From Pseudomonadota bacterium (GTDB lineage Bacteria > Pseudomonadota > Gammaproteobacteria > Steroidobacterales > Steroidobacteraceae), in the NCBI GenBank assembly GCA_025355105.1, contig JANYAE010000093.1:1-53291 (forward strand): DNA of 53,291 nucleotides, given 5' to 3'. The position numbers and the translations under genes were made by a program. Shown piece after piece: positions 18,583-26,216 of the stretch. The stretch's first letter is position 1, and every line of letters starts with the position of its first letter. Below the pieces are notes generated by a model, which had not been told where the DNA came from, ran no database searches, and worked only from the letters and a program-made list of their open reading frames with translations.

Positions 18583-18990
18583 ATGGACGAGTCACTGACC
18601 GGGCGTTGCCTGTGCGGCGCGGTGCGCTACCGGCTCGGGCCGCGGCTCTACCCGCCGACGCTGTGTCACTGCGAGTCATGCCGGCGCGCCTCCGGGGCGC
18701 CGGCCGTCGGCTGGCTGACAGTCGCGTGCGCCGACTTCGACTGCACCGCGGGGCAGCCGCAGGAGATCGAGTCGTCGCCGGGCGTGTGGCGCGCCTTCTG
18801 CGGCGCTTGCGGTGCGCCGCTGAGCTACCGCAACGCGCGCCGGCCCGGGGAGATCGACGTGACGATCGGCACGCTGGACGCGCCGGATCGCGCCGTGCCC
18901 GTCGACCACATCTGGATGGCCGACGCGGCCGCCTGGGATCGGCCGGCCGACGGCCTGCCGCACTATCCCGGCCCGCGCCAGCCGCGGTAG
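18583..18990 (+). CDS. GFA/CENP-V-fold zinc protein
   Basis: 135 residues starting at ATG 18583 behind GAGGAG. Zinc-binding cysteines follow the GFA pattern: CLCGAVRY, LCHCESCRRASG and FCGACGAPLSYRN. The C-terminal IDVTIGTLDAPDRAVPVDHIW is also typical. The family was named for glutathione-dependent formaldehyde activation, but most members are uncharacterised, so no reaction is assigned. It lies 11 bases after glcF and is probably cotranscribed with glcDEF; aldehyde (glyoxylate) chemistry is a guess. Confidence 0.85.
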   Translation: MDESLTGRCLCGAVRYRLGPRLYPPTLCHCESCRRASGAPAVGWLTVACADFDCTAGQPQEIESSPGVWRAFCGACGAPLSYRNARRPGEIDVTIGTLDAPDRAVPVDHIWMADAAAWDRPADGLPHYPGPRQPR

Positions 18991-19008
18991 CGCCGCCGGC
19001 TGCCGCCC

Positions 19009-19728
19009 TCAGGGGCGCAGCGAGAACGGCGTGAAGTTGGTGTCGCGGTCGTAGTAGTCCTCGTGCTCGACGCGCTTCAGGAAGCGCACCACCCAGTAGG
19101 TCAGCGGCGTGGCCGCCACTTCCCACAGCACCTTGAACACGTACTGGGTCACGGTGACCGCGAGCAGGTGGCGCAGCTCCCAAGTGCCGTAGAAGGCGAT
19201 CGTATAGAAGAGCGCCGAGTCGACCAGCTCACCACACATCGTCGAGCCGATCGTGCGCGTCCACAGCCAGCGGCCGCCGCTCCAGATCTTCATCTTGGCG
19301 AGCACGAAGCTGTTGACGAAGGAACCGCACCAGAAGGCGGTGATCGAGCCGGCCACGATCCGCGGCGTGGCGCCGAAGATCGTTTCGACCGCCGCCTGGT
19401 TGTGCCACCACGAGGCGCCCGGCAGCGCGACGATGGTCGCGGCCATGACCGCTGCGAACACCAGCGCGCCGAAGCCGGCCCATACCACGCGCCGGTCACG
19501 GCCGTAGCCGTAGACCTCGGTGAGGATGTCACCGAAGAAATAGGAGATCGGGAAGAACAGTACGCCGGCCACGTAGTCGGTCACGCCGAACAGCGGCAGA
19601 TCGATGCTCGCCACCTTGGCCGGACCGATCAGGTTGGCGCATAGCAGGATGCAGACGTAGGCCGCCATGCAGAAGTCGTAGTACTTGAAGGTGCGGTCGG
19701 CGTGCGCGACCGGGACGGGCGTCGGCAT
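19009..19728 (-). CDS. yhhQ: Queuosine precursor transporter (YhhQ/VUT family)
   Basis: 239 residues from ATG 19728, with GGAGG 7 bases upstream. Six or so membrane segments carry the VUT family marks: LLCANLIGPAKV, FFPISYFFGDILTEVYGYGR, FWCGSFVNSFVLAKMKIWSGG and STMCGELVDSALFYTIAFYG. Characterised YhhQ imports preQ0/preQ1 for tRNA queuosine. No preQ1 riboswitch is seen in the leader. It is convergent with the GFA gene. Confidence 0.9.
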   Translation of the reverse strand: MPTPVPVAHADRTFKYYDFCMAAYVCILLCANLIGPAKVASIDLPLFGVTDYVAGVLFFPISYFFGDILTEVYGYGRDRRVVWAGFGALVFAAVMAATIVALPGASWWHNQAAVETIFGATPRIVAGSITAFWCGSFVNSFVLAKMKIWSGGRWLWTRTIGSTMCGELVDSALFYTIAFYGTWELRHLLAVTVTQYVFKVLWEVAATPLTYWVVRFLKRVEHEDYYDRDTNFTPFSLRP

Positions 19729-19758
19729 GGGCGATCCTCCGGGCCGGCGCGTGGCCCC

Positions 19759-19796
19759 CAAATAAAAGAGGCGCCGAGCCTTGCGACTGCGGCGCC
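19759..19796 (-). terminator. Rho-independent terminator (minus strand) after the PilZ gene
   Basis: Read on the minus strand, GGCGCCG and CGGCGCC (19790-19796 and 19770-19776) form a 7-bp stem with a 13-base loop, followed by CTCTTTTATTT. It lies 35 bases after the PilZ stop and before yhhQ, so it ends the flagellar minus-strand unit. Confidence 0.7.
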
Positions 19797-19830
19797 ACCG
19801 ACATGGAACCCGATGGTGGCTCGACGGGCG

Positions 19831-20106
19831 CTAGCGCCCGGCGTAGCTCTCCATTCTGAGACCGGTGCCACCGCGCGACACGTGCGCGACGATCGCGGTG
19901 CGTCGGTGAATCTTGGTGATGCTGCCGAGGTTGATGGCGAAGGCAAGCTCGACGACCGAGCCCTTCTGCAGGCCCAGGTTCTCGGTTTCGACGAACACGC
20001 CGTTGGCACTCAGGTTGCGTGCGCGGCAAAGCTTGCCCCGTCGCCCCGGTACCTGGACGTACACCGTGGTGCGCGCCCGATGGCGCGTGTGTAGACGCCG
20101 CTCCAT
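19831..20106 (-). CDS. PilZ-domain protein (c-di-GMP receptor type)
   Basis: 91 residues, a stand-alone PilZ domain. Both c-di-GMP contact motifs can be read: RLHTR (RxxxR, residues 4-8) and NLSANG (N/DxSxxG, residues 31-36), so ligand binding is plausible. It follows csrA in the flgA-flgM-flgN-csrA direction but is separated by 172 bases that include a hairpin, so it may have its own promoter. A role in motility control is inferred from the family and the neighbours. Confidence 0.85.
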   Translation of the reverse strand: MERRLHTRHRARTTVYVQVPGRRGKLCRARNLSANGVFVETENLGLQKGSVVELAFAINLGSITKIHRRTAIVAHVSRGGTGLRMESYAGR

Positions 20107-20201
20107 GAGAATCCCGTCTCCGACTTCTTATTCGCCCCTAGCGCGATGCTCAGTATGCCTGAGCACCGGGAGCCGAAAAATGAAGGAGGGCGGCGGACCG
20201 C

Positions 20202-20245
20202 AAAAAAACGCGGTGCAGCACGCCGAGCCGTCCGGACAGGCGTGC
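20202..20245 (-). terminator. Hairpin plus T run after csrA (minus strand)
   Basis: On the minus strand, GCACGCC (20239-20245) pairs with GGCGTGC (20218-20224) over a 14-base loop; a run of seven T (20202-20208) follows after 9 bases. The gap between stem and T run is longer than in a textbook terminator, so termination may be partial. Confidence 0.45.
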
Positions 20246-20278
20246 AAATAAGCTCAATAAATCAATGAATTAGTGTCG

Positions 20279-20473
20279 TCAGTCGTCTTTGCGACGGATC
20301 GCCAGCTGGACCGGTGCATTGATGCCCATCTTGACACGCTTCCCCGTTCCGCCTAGGAGCGTGATCTGGATCGGGCCGTTGGCAAAGAGCTCGGCCAGGG
20401 TCATTTTCGTGTCCGCGCCGTCCGCCGGCTGGATCACGATCGACTCGTCGGCTCTGCGGCTGAGTACCAGCAT
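20279..20473 (-). CDS. csrA: CsrA-family RNA-binding regulator with an internal helix insertion (RsmN/RsmF-like)
   Basis: 64 residues. The CsrA start MLVLSRRADESIVI, the core PIQITLLGGTGKRVKMGINAP and the last strand QLAIRRKDD, with the RNA-contacting arginine, are present. About 15 residues (DTKMTLAELFANG) are inserted between strands 2 and 3, and the usual C-terminal helix is missing. This layout matches RsmN (RsmF) of Pseudomonas aeruginosa better than canonical CsrA. It should bind GGA motifs in mRNA leaders. It lies 18 bases after flgN, behind GAGGGA, in the operon flgA-flgM-flgN-csrA, whereas the housekeeping csrA of gammaproteobacteria usually sits next to alaS/recX. A second, canonical csrA elsewhere is likely. 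Confidence 0.85.
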   Translation of the reverse strand: MLVLSRRADESIVIQPADGADTKMTLAELFANGPIQITLLGGTGKRVKMGINAPVQLAIRRKDD

Positions 20474-20491
20474 GGCCCGTTCCCTCGGGTC

Positions 20492-20998
20492 TCAGACGCG
20501 GCCCAGGGCGCGGGCGGCGTAACCGGCGGCAGCGCCGCCAGCGGGGCCGTAGGTGAGCTCGTCCGGGCGACCGGTGCGAAGCACGTTCAGCGTCTTGGTC
20601 ACGCGGCGACTGTGCATGCTGACGATCAGGCCGTTGCGTTCGTTCGCGTCGCGGCAGCGCTCGGCGATCGACACGAGGCGCCGCCAGCGGGTCGCGACCG
20701 GGCCGGCAGTGCGCGCGTCCTCGCGGTACCCCGGGTCCTCAGCCGCGCGCAGCAGCGCGACCATGTCGGCGCGCGTCGGACCGAAACCGAGCCGCGCGAC
20801 GATGCGCTGGCGCTCGGCGTCGACGCGGTCGAAATCGGCCACCAGCCGGTCCTTCTCCGCGGTGCAGTGCTCGAGCGCCGCGAGGTCGAAGCCGGTCAGC
20901 GTGCTCTTCTCGGTGTCGAGCGCATGCAGCAGCGCATTGCCGACCACGATCTGGCGATCGAGAACCGAGTTGAGGGCGGCGAGTTCGCTGAGGTCCAT
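20492..20998 (-). CDS. flgN: Flagellar export chaperone FlgN
   Basis: 168 residues, largely alpha-helical, with the FlgN-type pattern of a central KSTLTGFDLAALEHCTAEKDRLV helix pair and the late N-E-R-N-G-L-I motif. FlgN holds the hook-filament junction proteins FlgK and FlgL for export. It follows flgM by 7 bases. The last 25 residues are Gly/Ala-rich. Confidence 0.88.
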   Translation of the reverse strand: MDLSELAALNSVLDRQIVVGNALLHALDTEKSTLTGFDLAALEHCTAEKDRLVADFDRVDAERQRIVARLGFGPTRADMVALLRAAEDPGYREDARTAGPVATRWRRLVSIAERCRDANERNGLIVSMHSRRVTKTLNVLRTGRPDELTYGPAGGAAAGYAARALGRV

Positions 20999-21005
20999 GT
21001 CAGGC

Positions 21006-21320
21006 TCAGTGCGAGGGCAGTTCCTGATCGGACGCCAGCAGCTTGGCCGCGACCTTGAGCGAGTCCACCTTGTAGGTGTTCTGCGCGATCTGGTTCTTGA
21101 CTGCCTCGACCCGGTTGCCGTCGACGACCGGGGACGCCGCGATGGCTTCTCCGAGCTTCTGCAGCGTGCGGGCCGAATTGGTCAGCGTCACGGAATCGCC
21201 GGCTGGCGCGCCGGATCCGCTCTGCGGGGCATCCCCGGCGACACGCTCGACGCCGTTCGGGCGGGACGAACCCGTCACCACGGTCGAGGGGGTGCCGTAC
21301 CCCGTAATCTTGTTGCTCAT
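21006..21320 (-). CDS. flgM: Anti-sigma-28 factor FlgM
   Basis: 104 residues from ATG 21320, 8 bases behind GGGAG. The C-terminal half (RVEAVKNQIAQNTYKVDSLKVAAKLL) is the FliA-binding region; the N-terminal half is Ser/Gly/Pro-rich and probably disordered, as expected for a protein secreted through the hook. A sigma-28 promoter lies 38 bases upstream, so FlgM is under the sigma factor it inhibits. Cotranscribed with flgN and csrA. Confidence 0.93.
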   Translation of the reverse strand: MSNKITGYGTPSTVVTGSSRPNGVERVAGDAPQSGSGAPAGDSVTLTNSARTLQKLGEAIAASPVVDGNRVEAVKNQIAQNTYKVDSLKVAAKLLASDQELPSH

Positions 21321-21357
21321 GTGCATGACTCCCGGAGCACGTAGCTCCTCGTACATC

Positions 21358-21384
21358 GTATCGGTCGGTCAGCGGCGAACTTTA
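21358..21384 (-). promoter_or_regulatory. Sigma-28 (FliA) promoter of flgM-flgN-csrA
   Basis: On the minus strand, TAAAGTTC (21377-21384), 11 bases, then ACCGATAC (21358-21365). The FliA consensus is TAAAGTTT-N11-GCCGATAA, so 13 of 16 positions agree with exact spacing. It lies in the flgA-flgM gap. Confidence 0.85.
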
Positions 21385-21493
21385 GGGGAAATATGTGAAC
21401 TCGAGCGGGGTCCACCGCGACGAAGCGGCGTAGACCCGACCGCTGCCTGCACCAGTCGGCACGCCGGTCTCATCCTTGAGGCCCTGCAATCGC

Positions 21494-22210
21494 TCATTCG
21501 AGCGACACTTCCACGATGTCGCCGGAGCGGACCACGCCCTCGACGGTGCGACCGGTCGTGGCGTTGCGGACCTGCACCCGCTCGGCGAGACCGGCATCTG
21601 CCTGCACCACCCCGCTGGTGCGCACCGACATCGTCCCGGCCCGCGCGATCACCGTCACCGACTGACCGCGGTGCACGACCGGTGGCGCGCGCACCAGCGC
21701 CGGCACCAGGACTTCGCCTGAGCCGATTGTCCGCTGTGCGATCCGGCCGACGACGTCCTCGGCCTGACGGAAATATCCGGCCGGCACGCTCGACAGGTCG
21801 CGCGGCACGACCATCAGGTCCGCGGCCGTGACCGCCTGCAGGCGACCGAGCGGCCGGGCGGCGACCACCACCGGCTCCTGGGCGCGGACCCGCACGGCGA
21901 CGAAGTGCCGCCAGGACGGGCTGGCGCAGCGAATCTCGACCGTCAACTGGGTGGAGGAGCGTGTGCCGGGCGTCAGGCGGCCGACGGGCGGCGCGGCACA
22001 GGCTGCGAGCCGCAGCCGCGGGTCGATCGCTCCGACCTCGAGTTCCGCCGGCGCGCGGCCGCTCTCGCGCGCGGCGGCCTCGCGCGCGACGGCGGCGAGG
22101 CGCTCGGTGCTCTCGAGCTCATCGTCGGCCAGGGCGGCCGCACAGATGCCGAGTGCCGCGATCGCAAGCAGCGCGAGCCGTGGCCAGGTCCTCGAAGTGA
22201 AAGCGCACAT
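21494..22210 (-). CDS. flgA: Flagellar P-ring assembly chaperone FlgA
   Basis: 238 residues from ATG 22210. A signal peptide (PRLALLAIAALGICAAALA, cleavage near residue 28) precedes an SAF-type domain: RPLGRLQAVTAADLMVVPRDL, GYFRQAEDVVGRIAQRTI and the C-terminal RGQSVTVIARAGTMSVRTSG..GDIVEV. FlgA acts in the periplasm to assemble FlgI into the P ring. It is the first gene of the minus-strand unit, divergent from flgB. The ATG lies only 2 bases after the predicted sigma-54 start point, with no ribosome site visible. Confidence 0.92.
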   Translation of the reverse strand: MCAFTSRTWPRLALLAIAALGICAAALADDELESTERLAAVAREAAARESGRAPAELEVGAIDPRLRLAACAAPPVGRLTPGTRSSTQLTVEIRCASPSWRHFVAVRVRAQEPVVVAARPLGRLQAVTAADLMVVPRDLSSVPAGYFRQAEDVVGRIAQRTIGSGEVLVPALVRAPPVVHRGQSVTVIARAGTMSVRTSGVVQADAGLAERVQVRNATTGRTVEGVVRSGDIVEVSLE

Positions 22211-22222
22211 GCGCCTGAGATC

Positions 22223-22239
22223 TGCACGATGCGTGCCAC
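22223..22239 (-). promoter_or_regulatory. Sigma-54 promoter of flgA
   Basis: Minus-strand reading GTGGCACG-N4-GTGCA, against the consensus TTGGCACG-N4-TTGCA. The GG (22236-22237) and GC (22224-22225) are exactly 10 bases apart. The predicted start is near 22212. Confidence 0.75.
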
Positions 22240-22495
22240 GCACGGCGTCGATGCGAAGGGCTTGCAGATCAGTCGGTTACCGCCACGGCCGGCGGGCGAC
22301 GCGGTCCTTTGACCGCGCCCGCGTGGGCCGCTCGGCGGGCCGGCGTCAAAACTCCGTCGCCCGGCGGCCGTGGCTGATCGTTCGGCCGCGCGTGCAGGCG
22401 GCCAAGTCTTGCCGCTTCGCGCTGCCGGGTGGCCCGCGATTGCCGCTTGCGCGAAAGATTCGCCCCGCGCAGCCGCCTGACGTCCCGTCCGGAGG

Positions 22496-22512
22496 TTGGC
22501 ACGCGTCTTGCT
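22496..22512 (+). promoter_or_regulatory. Sigma-54 promoter of the flgBCDEFGHIJKL operon
   Basis: TTGGCACG-N4-TTGCT, a full match to the sigma-54 consensus with GG-N10-GC spacing. The predicted start is near 22523, leaving a 26-base leader before flgB. Confidence 0.9.
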
Positions 22513-22548
22513 CTATGTCTCGCGGGACCTGCTCACGAGACCGCACCG

Positions 22549-22938
22549 ATGATCGACAGCATCTTTGGAATTCACGAGCGCGCGCTGTACGCCGCGGCCG
22601 ACCGCGTCGGCGTACTCGCGACCAACATCGCCAACGTCGACACACCGAACTTCAAGGCGCGTGACTACGACTTCGCCGGCATCCTCGCCGGCACGGCGGA
22701 CGCCGCCGGCCTGTCGCTGACGCGCACCCACGTCGGCCACCTGCCGCTCGCCACCGGCGGCTCGACCGACGCCGACCTCAAGTACCGCATCCCGTACCAG
22801 CCTTCGCTCGACGGCAATACCGTCGAAGCGCCGGTTGAGCAGGCGAAGTTCGCCGAGAACGCGATCCGCTACCAGACCAGCCTCGATTTCATCAGCCGCC
22901 GCATCTCCTCGCTGCAGCTGGCGCTGACCGGCCAGTAA
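22549..22938 (+). CDS. flgB: Flagellar basal-body rod protein FlgB
   Basis: 129 residues. FlgB is the proximal rod subunit nearest the MS ring. The rod family motif LATNIANVDTPNFKARDYDF occupies residues 24-43, and the helical C-terminus KFAENAIRYQTSLDFISRRISSL pairs with the N-terminal helix in the assembled rod. It opens the plus-strand flg operon directly behind a consensus sigma-54 promoter. No strong ribosome site precedes the ATG. Confidence 0.95.
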   Translation: MIDSIFGIHERALYAAADRVGVLATNIANVDTPNFKARDYDFAGILAGTADAAGLSLTRTHVGHLPLATGGSTDADLKYRIPYQPSLDGNTVEAPVEQAKFAENAIRYQTSLDFISRRISSLQLALTGQ

Positions 22939-22973
22939 CACGCCTGCCAACCCTGACACCCGGATACCCCACG

Positions 22974-23399
22974 ATGTCCCTCCTCGGCATTTTCGACATC
23001 TCAGGCTCGGCGATGAACGCCGAGTCGATGCGCCTCAACGTCACGGCGTCGAACCTCGCCAACGCCGACTCGGTCGCGAGCTCGCCGCAGGCGGCCTACC
23101 GCTCGCGCCACCCGGTGTTCGCGACCCAGCTCAGGGAGTTCTCGGCGAACCCGAACTCCGACGAGCCCGGCGTCGGCGTGCGCGTGCTCGACATCATCCA
23201 GTCGTCCGCCGTGCCGACCAAGCGCTTCCAGCCGGATCACCCGCTCGCCGACCCGAGCGGCTACGTCTACGGCTCGAACGTCAACCCGGTCGAGGAATTG
23301 ACCAACATGATTTCGGCCTCGCGCTCCTTCCAGGGGAACGTCGAGGTCATGACGACCGCCCGCGAACTGGTGATCAAGACCCTGACGCTGGGCCACTGA
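22974..23399 (+). CDS. flgC: Flagellar basal-body rod protein FlgC
   Basis: 141 residues. It begins MSLLGIFDISGSAMNAESMR with the rod motif variant VTASNLANADSVASSPQAAY, and ends with NMISASRSFQGNVEVMTTARELVIKTL, the FlgC C-terminus. The motif has ADS in place of the more common NTNTPGY type, which is normal for FlgC. It is 35 bases after flgB. Confidence 0.95.
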   Translation: MSLLGIFDISGSAMNAESMRLNVTASNLANADSVASSPQAAYRSRHPVFATQLREFSANPNSDEPGVGVRVLDIIQSSAVPTKRFQPDHPLADPSGYVYGSNVNPVEELTNMISASRSFQGNVEVMTTARELVIKTLTLGH

Positions 23400-23412
23400 A
23401 GGATAAGCCGCC

Positions 23413-24123
23413 ATGACTTCCACCACGATTCTGCCGCCCTCGGTCCTCGCCATGCTCAACGGCACCAACGGCGCCAGCGCCACCGACAGCGGTGCGGTCG
23501 CGAACACCGCCGGCAAGAACTCCTCGCAGCTCAACCAGCTCGATTTCCTGAACCTGATGATGCAGCAGCTCAAGAACCAGGATCCGACCAAGCCGATGGA
23601 CAACTCGGCGATCATGGGTCAGCTCGCGCAGTTCGGCACCGTCAGCGGCATCAGCCAGCTGAACACCTCGTTCTCGAACCTGTCGTCGCAGCTGGTCTCG
23701 AACCAGGCGCTGCAGGCCTCGAGCCTGCTCGGCCGTAACGTGATGGTCAGCGGCTCGATCGCGCCGCTCGGCAGCAGCGGCGGCGTCAACGCTGCGGTCA
23801 GCGTGCCGGCCAACGCCAACGCGGTCGGCGTCCAGGTCGTCGACCAGACCGGCGCCGTGGTCAAGTCGATTCCGCTCGGCAACCCCGGCAGCGGGCTCGC
23901 CGACTTCACCTGGGACGGCACCACCGACAGCGGCGCGCGCGCGCCGGCCGGCGTCTACGGCTTCGTCGCGAGCGGCAGCGTCAGCGGCAAGGGCCAGCAG
24001 CTGCCGACGCTGGTCTCGGCCCAGGTCAGCAGCATCACCCTCAACGGCAGCGGCGGCGGCCTGACGCTGCACCTCGCCGGCCTCGGCGACGTGCCGTTCT
24101 CGGCCGTCCAACAGATCAACTGA
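23413..24123 (+). CDS. flgD: Flagellar hook assembly scaffold FlgD
   Basis: 236 residues. The N-terminal export/hook-cap region carries LNQLDFLNLMMQQLKNQDPTKPMDN, diagnostic for FlgD, followed by an Ig-like FlgD domain (about 110-190: DFTWDGTTDSGARAPAGVYGF). FlgD caps the growing hook and is replaced by FlgK later. Start behind AAGGATAA, 13 bases after flgC. Confidence 0.95.
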   Translation: MTSTTILPPSVLAMLNGTNGASATDSGAVANTAGKNSSQLNQLDFLNLMMQQLKNQDPTKPMDNSAIMGQLAQFGTVSGISQLNTSFSNLSSQLVSNQALQASSLLGRNVMVSGSIAPLGSSGGVNAAVSVPANANAVGVQVVDQTGAVVKSIPLGNPGSGLADFTWDGTTDSGARAPAGVYGFVASGSVSGKGQQLPTLVSAQVSSITLNGSGGGLTLHLAGLGDVPFSAVQQIN

Positions 24124-24162
24124 CGCGCCGCGCGCGCACCTTCAAGACAGCGGAGACCTCAA

Positions 24163-25389
24163 ATGCCTTTTCGCATCTCGCTCAGCGGCCTCGACGCCAC
24201 CTCCAGCGCCCTCGACGTCGTCGCCAACAACATCGCCAACTCGAACACGTCCGGCTTCAAGACCTCGCGCGTCAACTTCGCCGACGTCTACGCGACCGGC
24301 TCGCTCAACCTGAGCTCGCTGCAGAGCGGTGAGGGCGTGACCATCGCCGGCATCCAGCAGCAGTTCACGCAGGGCAACATCACGCAGACCGGCAACAACC
24401 TCGACCTCGCGATCAGCGGCCAGGGCTTCTTCACGCTGCACGATGCGAGCGGCTACTACTACACGCGCAACGGCACCTTCAGCGTCGACCGCACCGGTTA
24501 CGTGGTCAACAGCCAGAGCCAGCGCGTGCAGATCTACCCGGCGCTGCCGAACGGCCAGTTCAACACCGGCGCGCTGCTCGACCTGCAGCTCAACACCTCG
24601 CAGAGCGCGCCGCAGCAGACCGGCGCCATCGCCGCCAACATCAACCTGCCGGCGAACGCCGCGGTGCCGGCCAACGCGCCGTTCCTGCCGACCGACCCGC
24701 TGAGCTACAACAACACGACCTCAACCGCGGTGTACGACTCGCTCGGCTACCAGCACACCGCGACCTTCTACTTCATCAAGCAGCCGGCGGCGAACGCCTG
24801 GAACGTGGCGATGACCGTCGACGGCACGCCGGTCGGCGGGCAGCAGGCGCTGCAGTTCGACACCAGCGGCGCGATCCAGACACCACCGTCGCCTGCCAAC
24901 GCGCTCTACACCTTTCCGGCCTACGCCCCGACCACCGGCGCCGGTCCGCTGACGATGACCGTCAACCTCTCCGGCACCACGCAGTACGGCAACCAGTTCG
25001 CGGTCAACACCGTGACCCAGAACGGCTACTCGACCGGCCAGCTGACCACCATCAGCGTCGACAACACCGGCGTGGTCTCGGCCAAGTACACCAACGGCCG
25101 CTCGCTGCTGCTCGGCCAGCTCGCGATCTCGAACTTCCCCAACCCGCAGGGCCTCGCGCCGCTCGGCAACTCGAACTGGTCCGAGACCTTCGCCTCCGGC
25201 AACGTGATCCGCGGCACCGCCGGCTCGTCGAACATCGGCCTGGTGCAGTCCGGCGCGCTCGAGACCTCGAACGTCGACCTGACCAAGGAACTGGTCGACA
25301 TGATCACCTCGCAGCGCGCCTTCCAGGCCAACGCGCAGATGATCACGACCGACGACCAGATCACGCAGACCATCCTGCAGATCAAGTAA
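24163..25389 (+). CDS. flgE: Flagellar hook protein FlgE
   Basis: 408 residues. It starts MPFRISLSGLDATSSALDVV and continues with the rod/hook motif NNIANSNTSGFKTSRVNFADVY; the FlgE D2 region follows (about 150-290), and the C-terminus is ALETSNVDLTKELVDMITSQ..FQANAQMI. It polymerises as the universal joint. Length is close to E. coli FlgE (402). 39 bases after flgD, with CGGAG upstream. Confidence 0.95.
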   Translation: MPFRISLSGLDATSSALDVVANNIANSNTSGFKTSRVNFADVYATGSLNLSSLQSGEGVTIAGIQQQFTQGNITQTGNNLDLAISGQGFFTLHDASGYYYTRNGTFSVDRTGYVVNSQSQRVQIYPALPNGQFNTGALLDLQLNTSQSAPQQTGAIAANINLPANAAVPANAPFLPTDPLSYNNTTSTAVYDSLGYQHTATFYFIKQPAANAWNVAMTVDGTPVGGQQALQFDTSGAIQTPPSPANALYTFPAYAPTTGAGPLTMTVNLSGTTQYGNQFAVNTVTQNGYSTGQLTTISVDNTGVVSAKYTNGRSLLLGQLAISNFPNPQGLAPLGNSNWSETFASGNVIRGTAGSSNIGLVQSGALETSNVDLTKELVDMITSQRAFQANAQMITTDDQITQTILQIK

Positions 25390-25427
25390 GCGCCCGTCAC
25401 TGACGCCACCACCGGAATCGCAACAGC

Positions 25428-26168
25428 ATGGACCGTTCGCTATACGTCGGAATGACCGGGGCCTCGCAGATCCTGCAGGCGCAGGCGGTGCTCGCGCAGA
25501 ACCTCGCGAACGTCAGCACCAACGGCTTTCGCGCCGACCTGCACGCGTTCTCGGCGGTGCCGATCGACGGGCCGGGCTTCCCGACCCGCGTCAACGCGGT
25601 GGCGGGACTGGCCGGCTTCTCGACGGCGAGCGGCATGATCATGCACAGCGGCGCGCCGCTCGACGTCGCGATCCGCGGCAAGGGCTGGTTCGCGGTGCAG
25701 GCCCAGGACGGCACCGAGGCCTACACGCGCGCCGGCGACCTGCACATCACCGCCGACGGCACGCTGGTGACGGCCGCCGGCCTGCCGGTGATGGGCGACG
25801 GCGGCCCGATCAACGTGCCGCCCTCGGACAACGTCGTGATCGGCGCCGACGGCACGATCACGGTGGTGCCACAGGGCGTGGGCGCGAAGGGCGCCGGCGC
25901 GGTGGCGCGCCTGAAGCTCGTCAATCCGCCTGAGGCGCAGCTCGTCAAAGGCGCCGACGGCCTGGTGCGAACCAAGGACGGGATCCCGGCGCCGGCCGAT
26001 GCGTTGGTGCAGGTCGAGGGCGGCGCGCTCGAGACCAGCAACGTCAACGCACCGCGGGCGCTGGTCGAGATGATCTCGCTGTCGCGACTGTTCGACATGC
26101 AGACCAAGCTGATGTCGACCGCCGAGCAAAACGCCGCCAGCGCCCAGAAGCTGCTCTCGGCAGCCTGA
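25428..26168 (+). CDS. flgF: Flagellar basal-body rod protein FlgF
   Basis: 246 residues, beginning MDRSLYVGMTGASQILQAQA with the motif LAQNLANVSTNGFRADLHAF; the central domain LDVAIRGKGWFAVQAQDGTE and the C-terminal ALETSNVNAPRALVEMISLS are family marks. FlgF is a proximal rod subunit distal to FlgC. The start is 38 bases after flgE and has a weak ribosome site. Confidence 0.95.
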   Translation: MDRSLYVGMTGASQILQAQAVLAQNLANVSTNGFRADLHAFSAVPIDGPGFPTRVNAVAGLAGFSTASGMIMHSGAPLDVAIRGKGWFAVQAQDGTEAYTRAGDLHITADGTLVTAAGLPVMGDGGPINVPPSDNVVIGADGTITVVPQGVGAKGAGAVARLKLVNPPEAQLVKGADGLVRTKDGIPAPADALVQVEGGALETSNVNAPRALVEMISLSRLFDMQTKLMSTAEQNAASAQKLLSAA

Positions 26169-26216
26169 GCGCGCCCTGAGCCCCGCACGACCATCTTTAT
26201 ATAGAGGCACACCCGA

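Larger units (their letters stand above)
22211..22548. other. Divergent flgA/flgB regulatory region
   Basis: 338 bases without a gene, holding two outward-facing sigma-54 promoters: one for flgA at the left end, one for flgB at the right end. The roughly 255 bases between them are the expected place for FleQ or FleR enhancer sites, but I cannot pick out a specific operator. Confidence 0.6.

Noticed and set aside
19729..19830. preQ1 riboswitch before yhhQ
   Set aside because: The only structure is a hairpin followed by a T run that reads as a terminator of the upstream PilZ gene; no preQ1 aptamer pattern is seen.
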